Shown one piece after another: positions 42,328-50,524 of a DNA stretch of 64,000 nucleotides. A model generated the notes under the pieces. It was not told the origin of the DNA, did not search any database, and saw only the letters and a list, made by a program, of their open reading frames with translations. The position numbers were made by a program, and so were the translations under genes. The first letter of the stretch is position 1. Every line of letters starts with the position of its first letter. Source of the DNA: Neolewinella marina (GTDB lineage Bacteria > Bacteroidota > Bacteroidia > Chitinophagales > Saprospiraceae); NCBI RefSeq assembly GCF_002631205.1, contig NZ_PDLO01000001.1:124001-188000 (forward strand), read 5' to 3'.

Positions 42328-43863
42328 ATGGAAAAGATCATCAACCTCTTTGACTTCAACCAGAAGGTAAACTACCGGATCGAGATCCTGTCGGGCCTTA
42401 CGGTTGCCCTGGCACTCGTGCCGGAAGCCGTAGCCTTCGCTTTCCTTGCGGGGCTGCCTCCGCTGACCGGCCTCTACGCCGCCTTCGTGATGGGCATTGT
42501 GACGGCCATCCTCGGTGGCCGCCCGGGAATGATCAGTGGCGCGACGGGTGCCGTGGCGGTGGTGATCGTGTCCCTGGCCCAGAGCCACGGCATCGAGTAC
42601 ATTTTTGCCACGGTGATCCTGGCGGGACTGATTCAGGTAGCCGCCGGCGTATTGCGGTTGGGCAAGCTCATGCGGCTGGTTCCCCACCCCGCCATTTTCG
42701 GCTTCGTAAACGGCCTGGCGATCATCATCTTCATGTCGCAACTCGACCAGTTCCGCAACGGAGAAACCGGCGCCTGGCTTTCCGGTACCCCGCTTTACCT
42801 CTTCGGCGGTTTAGTATTGCTTACGATGCTCATCATTTGGGGCCTGCCCAAACTCACCAAGGCCGTTCCGGCTTCTCTGGTGGCTATCCTGACCGTCTTC
42901 GGTATCGTGGCCGCCTTCGGCATTGACACCAAGACGGTGGGCGACCTGGCCAGCATCTCGGGTGGGTTCCCGCCCTTCCACATCCCCCAGATCCCGGTTT
43001 CCTTCGAGACCCTCCAGATCATCTTCCCCTACGCCCTCATCGTAGCCGGCGTGGGACTGATCGAGAGCCTGCTTACCCTGAACATCATCGACGAGATCAC
43101 AGAAACCCGCGGGCGCGGCAACAAGGAAGCCGTAGCTCAGGGTACGGCCAACATCCTCTCGGGCTTTTTCTCCGGGATGGGCGGCTGCGCCATGCTGGGC
43201 CAGAGCCTGATCAACATCAGCGCCGGTGCCCGCGCGCGGTTGTCGGGCATCGTTGCGGCGGTGATGCTGCTGGTCTTCATCATGTTTGGCAGCAGCCTCA
43301 TCGAGCTCGTCCCGATGGCCGCCCTAACGGGACTGATGATCATGGTGGCGGTAGGCACTTTTGAGTGGGCCAGCCTGCGCACTTTCGGCAAGATGCCCAA
43401 GTCGGACCTGCTGGTCATGGTTCTCGTGACCCTGGTTACCATCTTCCTGCACAACCTGGCCCTGGCCGTCATCGTCGGCGTGATCATCGCCGCCCTGCGT
43501 TTTGCCTGGGAGAGTGCCAAGCGGATCCGGGCCCGCAAGCACATCGATGAGCACGGCGTGAAGCACTACGAGATCTACGGCCCGCTGTTCTTTGGTTCGG
43601 TGGCCGTATTCAACGAGAAATTTGATGTCCTTGGAGACCCTCAGGAGATCGTGATTGATTTCGCGGAGAGCCGGGTGGTGGATATGTCCGCCATCGAGGC
43701 CCTGAACAAGCTCACGGAACGCTACAACAAGGTCGGTAAAACCGTACACCTCAAGCACCTGAGCCCCGACTGCCGCCGGCTGCTGAACAAGGCCGGGGCC
43801 ATCATTGAGGTGAACGTGGTGGATGACCCTACCTACAAGGTGGCCGTCGACCAGTCGGCCTGA
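42328..43863 (+). CDS. SulP family anion transporter with STAS domain
   Basis: Membrane carrier of the SulP (SLC26) family, 511 residues: ten or more helices (about 15-405) and a cytoplasmic STAS domain (about 425-505). Family marks are VPEAVAFAFLAGLPPLTGLYAA near 31-50, ATGAVAVVIVSLAQSHG near 73-90, GMGGCAMLGQSLINISAGAR near 282-301 and, in STAS, IVIDFAESRVVDMSAIEALN near 447-466. Members carry sulfate, bicarbonate or dicarboxylates; the substrate is not decided here. The ATG at 42328 (MEKIINLFDF) is preferred to the GTG at 42304. CoaE follows after 31 bases. Confidence 0.92.
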   Translation: MEKIINLFDFNQKVNYRIEILSGLTVALALVPEAVAFAFLAGLPPLTGLYAAFVMGIVTAILGGRPGMISGATGAVAVVIVSLAQSHGIEYIFATVILAGLIQVAAGVLRLGKLMRLVPHPAIFGFVNGLAIIIFMSQLDQFRNGETGAWLSGTPLYLFGGLVLLTMLIIWGLPKLTKAVPASLVAILTVFGIVAAFGIDTKTVGDLASISGGFPPFHIPQIPVSFETLQIIFPYALIVAGVGLIESLLTLNIIDEITETRGRGNKEAVAQGTANILSGFFSGMGGCAMLGQSLINISAGARARLSGIVAAVMLLVFIMFGSSLIELVPMAALTGLMIMVAVGTFEWASLRTFGKMPKSDLLVMVLVTLVTIFLHNLALAVIVGVIIAALRFAWESAKRIRARKHIDEHGVKHYEIYGPLFFGSVAVFNEKFDVLGDPQEIVIDFAESRVVDMSAIEALNKLTERYNKVGKTVHLKHLSPDCRRLLNKAGAIIEVNVVDDPTYKVAVDQSA

Positions 43864-43894
43864 GCAACCGTACCTTGCCGCAAACCAGCATATC

Positions 43895-44509
43895 ATGGCC
43901 AAGCGGATCGGCATAACGGGCAACATCGGAGCGGGCAAGACCACGGTTTGCGGTGAATTCGAGCGGCTGGGCGTGCCGGTGTACTACGCCGACGAGCGCG
44001 CCAAGCAACTCATGGTCACCGACCAAGAACTCCGGGGGGCCATCCTAGAGCGCTTTGGCGCAGAAAGTTACCGGGTCGACGGTACGGTCAATCGCCCCTA
44101 CCTCGCCCAGCGGGTCTTCGGAGACCCCGCGGCCCTGGCGGAGCTGAATGCCCTGGTGCACCCGGCCGTAGCCCGGGACGCTACCCGGTGGCACGCCGAG
44201 CAGAGGGGGCCCTACACCCTCCACGAGGCCGCCATTCTGCTCGAGATCGGGGCGCAGCAGAAGTATGAGGCCATGGTTGTCGTCGATTGCCCCTACCCCG
44301 TCCGGTTGGCGCGCGTGGTGGCCCGCGACGGTATTTCACCGGAAGCCTTTGCCGCCCGTGCCGCTCAGCAGTGGTCCGACGACCGGAAAAGGGCCGCCGC
44401 TGACCACGTGATTATCAACGACGGGCGTCACCTCATCCTGCCCCAGGTATTGGGTCTGGACCGAATCTTCCGTAGCGGTGCCGCACCAAAATTGACTGCC
44501 CGGCGTTAA
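43895..44509 (+). CDS. coaE: Dephospho-CoA kinase
   Basis: Last step of coenzyme A synthesis: phosphorylates the 3'-hydroxyl of dephospho-CoA with ATP in the cytoplasm. The 204 residues match the family. The P-loop is GITGNIGAGKTTV near 6-18; others are VPVYYADERAKQLM near 28-41, HPAVARDATRWHA near 89-101 and VDCPYPVRLARVVARDG near 130-146. The ATG at 43895 is chosen; the frame extends to 43823 through the SulP end. A TACCTTG (43871-43877) may be its promoter. Confidence 0.95.
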   Translation: MAKRIGITGNIGAGKTTVCGEFERLGVPVYYADERAKQLMVTDQELRGAILERFGAESYRVDGTVNRPYLAQRVFGDPAALAELNALVHPAVARDATRWHAEQRGPYTLHEAAILLEIGAQQKYEAMVVVDCPYPVRLARVVARDGISPEAFAARAAQQWSDDRKRAAADHVIINDGRHLILPQVLGLDRIFRSGAAPKLTARR

Positions 44510-44530
44510 GACGGAACCCAAGTTCCTCCT

Positions 44531-45085
44531 ATGCGCCTCCTTATTGCCTTGCTTTCCGGATTGTTGGTGGTCGACTGTGCCGCCGATATGCCCGTCGAAG
44601 ACACCCTGGTAGATTCGACCTACACCCGTCCGGCCACCCAGGAGACCCGACCCGATACCCACCCCCCGGCAACCGGCCCGGAATCGGCCCCCACTCCGTA
44701 CGGTATGGTCATTGAACCTACCGGGGGCAGCGGCGCCAAGGGTGTGGCCGATCCGTCGAATTCTACTGTACCCGCGCTCGCCGCCCAGCGCCTCCTCACC
44801 GGCCGTTGGACCAACCTGGCCGACGAACAGGAGACCGTGCAGTTCACGCCGACCCACTACAAGACCTATTACCAGAACGAGCTTCTGGTGGAGGAGGACA
44901 TGACCTTTCACGGCAAGTGCCCGGCCGCCTGCAGCGGCGGGACGCCTACGGGTAAACCCTGCTTTACCATCAGCGGGCCGGCGCAGACCGATTGTTACGG
45001 CATCGTCCGCCTCACCGAAGACCTGCTGGAACTCCAGTTGCTTGGCATCAGTACCGAAACCGTCGTGTATCGGCGGGCGGAGTAA
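44531..45085 (+). CDS. Unknown small exported protein
   Basis: No family recognised. The 184-residue protein opens with a hydrophobic signal (LLIALLSGLLVVDCAAD); the VVDC site has Asp before Cys, a poor lipobox, so lipoprotein status is doubtful. Residues about 25-80 are Pro/Thr-rich and probably disordered; about 90-184 form a beta-rich domain with four Cys (CPAAC, PCF, DCY), as in small lipocalin-like or META-like folds (GRWTNLADEQETVQF). It follows coaE by 21 bases, so it may ride on its transcript. Confidence 0.65.
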   Translation: MRLLIALLSGLLVVDCAADMPVEDTLVDSTYTRPATQETRPDTHPPATGPESAPTPYGMVIEPTGGSGAKGVADPSNSTVPALAAQRLLTGRWTNLADEQETVQFTPTHYKTYYQNELLVEEDMTFHGKCPAACSGGTPTGKPCFTISGPAQTDCYGIVRLTEDLLELQLLGISTETVVYRRAE

Positions 45086-45139
45086 GCCAGCGCACCAATA
45101 TCTCAACTGCCGCGGTATTCCGTGGACAGCCATTTACTC

Positions 45140-47527
45140 ATGAAGCAAGCCTTACTCTTTTTCCTTTTATTCCTCTGCCTGGGCCGCCTGCCCGCACAAT
45201 TGAATGCCACCCTACGCTCAAACGTCGACTTTGGAGTGGCCGTTAACGACATCTGGGGGTACGCCGCCCCCGACGGTACGGAATACGCCCTGATGGGGTT
45301 GGATACCGGCATCGCCGTCATCTCCCTGGCCGACCCCGACGCCGCCACCGTCGTCGACGTGACCAGCCAACCCACCAGCATCTGGCGGGACGTGAAAAGC
45401 TACCGTGAATTCGCCTACGCCACCGCCGACCAGGGCTCCTACGGCCTCACGGTGATCGACCTGCGGGAACTGCCCGAACGGATATCCTACCAGCCCTTTA
45501 CCTACGAGGTGCCCGGTTACACCGGCACCTTCGCCCGCGCCCACAACCTCTACATCGATACCCTTCAGGGGCTACTCTTCACCGCCGGAGGTGACCGCAG
45601 CATTAACGACGGCGGCGTCCTCATCTTTGATCTGAAGGAGGACCCCGGCGTTCCCCGCCTCATCGCCCAGGGCCCTGCCGTTTACGCCCACGACGTCTAC
45701 GTGCAGGACAACCTCATGTACACCTCCGAAATCTACAAGGGGGAAATGGCGGTCTACGACATCAGCGATCTGGGCAACATCCGTAAGTTGGGAGCTACCC
45801 AGACGCCCTACCGGTTTGCCCACAACGCCTGGAGCAACCAGGACGGCACCGTGGTGTACACCACTGATGAGGTGGCCAACGCCAGCGTAGCCGCCTTCGA
45901 CCTGTCCGACTACAATGACATCAAGCTGCTGGATGAGTACCGCCCCCTTACCAGCCTGAATACCCGGACCATCCCCCACAACGTCCACTTCATCGACGAC
46001 TACCTATCGATCAGCTACTACAGCGACGGGCTGCGGGTGGTGGACGCCAGCGAGCCGACCAACCTGGTGGAGGTGGCCAATTACGACACCTACGACGGGC
46101 CCGATGGCGGGTTCAACGGTGCCTGGGGGGCCTACCCCTACCTGCCGAGCGGTCTCACCCTTGTCTCCGACCGCCAGAGTGGACTTTTCGTGGTAGAAGT
46201 TGACTATCAGCGGGCCGCCCGCCTGCGCGGAACGGTCACCAACGGCAATACCGGCGGTGCCCTGAACGGGGCCCGGGTGGAAATCCTGGCCGAGCAGGCC
46301 AACCTGACCACGGCCGACGCCACCGGGAACTATGCCACGGGTATTGCTACCGCCGGAACTTATCGGGTGGTGGCCTCCGCCGAAGGTTTTTACCCCGACA
46401 CCGTGACCCTCACCCTGGTGAACGGCGAGGAAGTAAGCCAGGACTTTACCCTCTCCAGCCGGCAAACGGCTTCCCTGAACCTTATTGTAGCCGACCGGCA
46501 GACCGGACAGGCGGTTCCCGGGGCCATAGTGGACCTACTCCACCCGGACGCAAACTACAGCGGGTTGTCTGACAGCGCCGGTCTGGTCGCTTACGACGAG
46601 GTCTACGACTACCGCTACACCCTGGTGGCGACAGCCTGGGGGTATCAGCTGACCATCCTCGAAGACGTTCACCCAATTGAAGCCGCCAACGACACGATCT
46701 TTCTGGATCGGGGCTACGAGGACACCTTTGTCAGCGACCTTGGCTGGACGGTCAGCGGCAATGCTACCCGCGGCGTATGGGAACGCGGCGTTCCCGAGGC
46801 CACCTATAATATTGAAGGACCGGGGCAGCCCGGGGAAGATTCCCCCTGGGACTTCGGAAACCAGGGATACTTCACTGATCCCGTAGGTGGCAATTCCAAC
46901 TCCCGGGACGTTGACCAGGGTGAAACGCAATTGCGGTCGCCCCTTTTTGACCTGACGGATTATGGCAGCGGCGTGCTGCTGACCTACGACTACTGGTTCA
47001 GTAACCTTTCCGGCAATGCTCCACCAAACGACAGCCTCACGGTAGCCTTGTCCAACGGCGACACCACCCATACGCTGGCCGTTTACCGTGGCGCGGTCAC
47101 CGAATGGCAGCGGGATACGGTAGTCCTGGACGGGTTGCTGCCTTTCACCGCCACCATGCAGCTGATCGTGACTACGAGTGACGAAAGGGGCAGCGACAAC
47201 CTGGTGGAAGCCGCCTTTGACAACTTCCGGGTCCTGGACTCCCTTATGCTCTCCCCCACCCGTCCGGTGGCTGCCCAAAGGAACGTGGCCCAACTGTTTC
47301 CTAACCCCACCGCTGGCGCATTCCAGTTAGCCTACAACCTGCAGGGCTACGGCGGGGGTCAGGTGGATGTATTCTCGACCACCGGACAACTGGTACACCG
47401 GCAGCGGCTGAATCACCAACAGGGAAGCCTGCAGTTTGGGCAGGGATGGGCGCCGGGGCTTTACGTTGTCCGCATCACTTCATCGGGGGGACAATTACTG
47501 CAGTCCGTCAAGGCCATCAAGCGGTAA
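45140..47527 (+). CDS. T9SS-secreted LVIVD-repeat protein (choice-of-anchor B type)
   Basis: Secreted protein, 795 residues, signal peptide ending GRLPAQ near residue 20. Residues about 20-350 are LVIVD-type propeller repeats, with motifs such as YALMGLDTGIAVISLADP and GLRVVDASEPTNLVEVANY, matching the choice-of-anchor B family. A carboxypeptidase-regulatory-like domain follows (about 355-440, RLRGTVTNGNTGGALNGARV), then another such domain (about 445-525), a CUB/jelly-roll-like region with DNFRV, and a type A T9SS sorting domain (about 715-795, QLFPNPTAGAFQLAYN to VRITSSGGQLLQSVKAIKR). It converges on the S9 peptidase gene with a 3-base gap. The ligand or substrate is unknown. Confidence 0.85.
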   Translation: MKQALLFFLLFLCLGRLPAQLNATLRSNVDFGVAVNDIWGYAAPDGTEYALMGLDTGIAVISLADPDAATVVDVTSQPTSIWRDVKSYREFAYATADQGSYGLTVIDLRELPERISYQPFTYEVPGYTGTFARAHNLYIDTLQGLLFTAGGDRSINDGGVLIFDLKEDPGVPRLIAQGPAVYAHDVYVQDNLMYTSEIYKGEMAVYDISDLGNIRKLGATQTPYRFAHNAWSNQDGTVVYTTDEVANASVAAFDLSDYNDIKLLDEYRPLTSLNTRTIPHNVHFIDDYLSISYYSDGLRVVDASEPTNLVEVANYDTYDGPDGGFNGAWGAYPYLPSGLTLVSDRQSGLFVVEVDYQRAARLRGTVTNGNTGGALNGARVEILAEQANLTTADATGNYATGIATAGTYRVVASAEGFYPDTVTLTLVNGEEVSQDFTLSSRQTASLNLIVADRQTGQAVPGAIVDLLHPDANYSGLSDSAGLVAYDEVYDYRYTLVATAWGYQLTILEDVHPIEAANDTIFLDRGYEDTFVSDLGWTVSGNATRGVWERGVPEATYNIEGPGQPGEDSPWDFGNQGYFTDPVGGNSNSRDVDQGETQLRSPLFDLTDYGSGVLLTYDYWFSNLSGNAPPNDSLTVALSNGDTTHTLAVYRGAVTEWQRDTVVLDGLLPFTATMQLIVTTSDERGSDNLVEAAFDNFRVLDSLMLSPTRPVAAQRNVAQLFPNPTAGAFQLAYNLQGYGGGQVDVFSTTGQLVHRQRLNHQQGSLQFGQGWAPGLYVVRITSSGGQLLQSVKAIKR

Positions 47528-47530
47528 CCA

Positions 47531-50227
47531 CTACTTCACGGCTTCTACGACCACGCGCAGGCCGAGGTGCTCGGTCTCGGCGGGGGCTTCCGTAGTAGCC
47601 GGATCCACGAAATCGTAGGCGCTGTAACCGTAGTGTCCCTGTTCTGCGTACTCGGCCAGGTTACCGCCCAGGTCGTAGATCATGCGGCCGTTAACCTTAA
47701 CCGGGGCAAAGCTGCCCACGGGCTTGACAAGCGTGGTCGTCAACTCATCCACCTTTTTGCGCAGGTCCGCCACTTCATCGCGGGTGATGGCGTAGCCCGC
47801 CCAGTAATTCAGGGTATTCTCCTTGGCGCCACTGTCGTGCGCCTTCTTTTGCAGGGCGTCGGCTTCCTTCGTGCTGGGGAAGCGGGCCGGCCGCGAGAGC
47901 CGATCGGTGAGCCAGTCCAGGTAGGTACGGGCCTCCTCCCGGCTGAGGTCTACCGGATCGTTTTCTGATCCTTCCGGTACGGAGTGATTCGGTTTGTACG
48001 CGGCGTATTGGGCGTTCGTCAATTCAAAGCGAGCAATGGAGATGGTATCCTTTCCGAGGCTCACCATCTCGGGCAGCAGCACCCCGTCGGTCATTACGCC
48101 AAACAGGGAGCCATGACGGGCCACCGTATCCTTGGTGAGTAGTTGGGCCAGCGGACTATCCTCCTTGAAGGCGGGGTTGTCCTTGCGTTCTTTCCCAAAA
48201 AGGTAGGTGTCGATCCAGGCCAGTTCCTCTTCCATCTTCCGCTTCTGGTGGGTGATCTTCTGGAGGCCGTGGGGCTGGCCCGGAAACCACAGGAAGCGTA
48301 CCGGGGCCTGGGCAATCTGCTGCAGCGCGCGGTAGTATTCCCAACCCTGATCGCGGGGCACGGCCCGGTCCTCGCTGCCGTGGAAGATGATGGTCGGGGT
48401 CCGGACCTTTTCCAGGTCGAAGAGGGGGGACTTGACGAGGTAGGCCTCGTTGTAGTTCTTACCGTTGGTGTCGTCCCAGGGTGCACCGCCGAAGTAGCTT
48501 TGGTCGAAGCTGACGCCGAAGCTGCAGGTGCCGAAATCGCTCGTCCAGTTCACGTCGCCGGCTCCCGGACAGGCCACTTTAAAGCGTTCGGGGTAGCGGA
48601 CGGTCAGCATGGTCGTCAGAATGGCACCATTGCTCCAGCCCATACTGCCGATGCTGTCGGGGTGCACCTTGCCCTCAGCGATCAGCCGGTCGATGCCCGC
48701 CGTTATGTCTTCCATTTCCGGCTCGTAGTAGTTGCGCTTGATGCTTTCCACGTAAGCGAGCCCGTGGTTGGCCGACCCGTGGTAGTTCGGTTTCAGCACG
48801 AAGGCACCCCGCTGGCTCAGGATCTGGGGATAGGTACTCCAGCGTTCGCTCCACTGGTCGAGGTCCATACTCGATGGTCCCCCGTGGATGCTCAGCATCA
48901 GTGGGTAGCGGCGCCCGGGGGTGTAGTCGGCCGGGTAGTACAGAATTCCCGATACCATTTCTCCCTGGTAGCCTTTCCACTCGATCACCTCGCTGCGCGC
49001 GATGTCCTTTTTACGAAGTTTTTCATTGAGGGTGACGATTTCCCGCAGGTTGGTCACCGCCGTCCCCGAGAAGTCGGCCAGGTAGTAGCGGGGCAGTTTA
49101 CTGGCGGTAGAGTACCGCAGCACGGTTTGCTTGCCATCTTCGGAAAAAGCAAGGAAGCTGACGTGGTCCTTCAGGCTGTCGAGGGCGATCTCCTTTCCGC
49201 GTCCACCCCGCGGGTAGAAGGCTTCCCGCATGGTGGCGCGGTTGGCCAGGTCGGCCACCACGTCGTTGCCCACCACGGTGATGCCACCGACCCCGTTCTC
49301 CCAGTTCAGTTCGACCTTGCGCGGCTCCCCATCCACCGGGAGGTAGTACAACTGTCCGATCCCCGCTCCGTCCCATTCCGGATCACTGCTCAGCTGGGCG
49401 GTGAAGTACATTCCCTTGCCGTCCTGGGTAAAGGCCAGTTCGCGGGGCGTCTGCAGTCCCTGGAGGATTTGCTTAACCGATCCAGTTTCCAGGTTTTTCA
49501 GGTAGTACTTGCTCTTGGGTTGGGCGTCGGAGGGCTGGTGGGGACTTCCGGCTTCCACGTAGGCCAGGTATTTCCCGTCGCGGCTCACGGCGTAGCCCTG
49601 GACGGGTTTTTCGTTGTCGGTGAGTCGGCGTATGTGCTTCTCCTTTACGTTGAAGGCGTAGAGGCGGTCGGCCTTCCAGCTGCTGGTATCCTCTACAACC
49701 ACTACGTCGTCCTTCTTCTCTTCCAGCTCCTGCTCCTGCAGGGTCTTGCCTTCATTGCTTACGTACACCAGGGTGGAATCATTCAGCCACTCCAGGTTAC
49801 TGATGCCGTTCTTGAATTCGTGCACCTCCTGGGGTTCCCCCCCGAACACGCTCATCTTCCACAGTTTCTTGCCCCCGTCTCGGCCGCTGAGGAAGTAAAT
49901 GTCTTCACTATCGCGGGAGAACAGGGCGGTATGGTCACTGTCGTCACCGGTGGTCAGGCGCACCGTACGGAAACCGTCCTTGGTGCGGTCCCGCAGCCGA
50001 GTGAGGTATAGGTCGCGTACAAATTTGTCCTTCTTTTTGTCCTCCGCGGCTCGACTCTTGCTCCACAGCACCATAGTGCCATCGGGAGAAAACTCAACGT
50101 TGGACATGTATTCAGTATGGATGACGTCGTCAACCGTCCATTTTCCTTTTTCACCCTGACCGAGGAGGGGGCTCCCCCAGCAGGTGCCAAGGAAAAGAAA
50201 GACAAGTGCCATGAATCGCTGGAGCAT
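47531..50227 (-). CDS. S9 family peptidase with C-terminal formylglycine-enzyme-like domain
   Basis: Exported serine peptidase, 898 residues. After a signal peptide (ending SPLLGQ near 24), a beta-propeller spans about 30-420, then the S9 alpha/beta-hydrolase domain (about 430-670) with Ser532 in GWSNGA, Asp620 in GSEDRAVP and His653 in GQPHG. Residues about 695-898 are an FGE/sulfatase-modifying-factor-like domain: MVSLGKDTISIARFELTNAQ, a degenerate GNVWEW-type LGGNLAEYAEQ and a final GLRVVVE. Such a fusion is unusual; the tail probably binds rather than catalyses (inference). The start codon follows a TACATTTA -7-like element at about 50251. Confidence 0.88.
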   Translation of the reverse strand: MLQRFMALVFLFLGTCWGSPLLGQGEKGKWTVDDVIHTEYMSNVEFSPDGTMVLWSKSRAAEDKKKDKFVRDLYLTRLRDRTKDGFRTVRLTTGDDSDHTALFSRDSEDIYFLSGRDGGKKLWKMSVFGGEPQEVHEFKNGISNLEWLNDSTLVYVSNEGKTLQEQELEEKKDDVVVVEDTSSWKADRLYAFNVKEKHIRRLTDNEKPVQGYAVSRDGKYLAYVEAGSPHQPSDAQPKSKYYLKNLETGSVKQILQGLQTPRELAFTQDGKGMYFTAQLSSDPEWDGAGIGQLYYLPVDGEPRKVELNWENGVGGITVVGNDVVADLANRATMREAFYPRGGRGKEIALDSLKDHVSFLAFSEDGKQTVLRYSTASKLPRYYLADFSGTAVTNLREIVTLNEKLRKKDIARSEVIEWKGYQGEMVSGILYYPADYTPGRRYPLMLSIHGGPSSMDLDQWSERWSTYPQILSQRGAFVLKPNYHGSANHGLAYVESIKRNYYEPEMEDITAGIDRLIAEGKVHPDSIGSMGWSNGAILTTMLTVRYPERFKVACPGAGDVNWTSDFGTCSFGVSFDQSYFGGAPWDDTNGKNYNEAYLVKSPLFDLEKVRTPTIIFHGSEDRAVPRDQGWEYYRALQQIAQAPVRFLWFPGQPHGLQKITHQKRKMEEELAWIDTYLFGKERKDNPAFKEDSPLAQLLTKDTVARHGSLFGVMTDGVLLPEMVSLGKDTISIARFELTNAQYAAYKPNHSVPEGSENDPVDLSREEARTYLDWLTDRLSRPARFPSTKEADALQKKAHDSGAKENTLNYWAGYAITRDEVADLRKKVDELTTTLVKPVGSFAPVKVNGRMIYDLGGNLAEYAEQGHYGYSAYDFVDPATTEAPAETEHLGLRVVVEAVK

Positions 50228-50328
50228 ACCTTATAGTTTGGGGTAAATGTACCCATCGCCCGGAAATGAAGTGGAAATCAAGGCCAAACAAAAAGGATTA
50301 ACTTTTTTGTTTTTAAGTTCGCTAAACA

Positions 50329-50341
50329 ACAAACAGTTTGT
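50329..50341. promoter_or_regulatory. Palindrome inside an AT-rich promoter
   Basis: ACAAACAGTTTGT (6-base arms around one base) lies between a TTCG (50318-50321) and a TATATTTA (50341-50348), i.e. in the spacer of a plausible -33/-7 pair for the small ORF at 50367. A half-site ACAAAC repeats at 50353-50358. It looks like an operator; the regulator is unknown. Confidence 0.4.
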
Positions 50342-50366
50342 ATATTTACGGTACAAACCATCCATT

Positions 50367-50516
50367 ATGCAGCGCACGACACCCAGTTTCACGACGGCTC
50401 ACATGTTACAGCGCCTGTCCGGCAACAGCTCTACCCACAGCCTGATCCGCTTCGCCTCTGACCGGCAGGCGAGCCTGGACAAGTTATCCGGCGGCGGTAT
50501 GGCTGCCAAGCCCTGA
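50367..50516 (+). CDS. Small unknown ORF (49 residues)
   Basis: A 49-codon frame with GC-rich third positions like real genes here. The protein is basic and Ser/Arg-rich, with the end LDKLSGGGMAAKP; no signal peptide or helix through a membrane. It has its own AT-rich upstream region and stops 8 bases before the convergent M24 peptidase ends. I do not recognise it. The Gly-Gly-Gly near the end recalls leader cleavage sites of peptide natural products, but no maturation genes are near, so this is only a note. A longer in-frame reading to 50247 crosses the promoter. Confidence 0.45.
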   Translation: MQRTTPSFTTAHMLQRLSGNSSTHSLIRFASDRQASLDKLSGGGMAAKP

Positions 50517-50524
50517 TTGCTCCT

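Noticed and set aside
48143-50011. 622-codon open frame on the plus strand opposite the S9 peptidase
   Set aside because: Antisense shadow of a GC-rich gene; the encoded sequence is low in motifs (Val/Gly/His/Gln rich) and the opposite strand has clear catalytic motifs.
50367-50516. Peptide natural-product (RiPP) precursor
   Set aside because: Only a Gly-Gly-Gly near the end; no core peptide of useful length and no maturation, protease or transport genes nearby.
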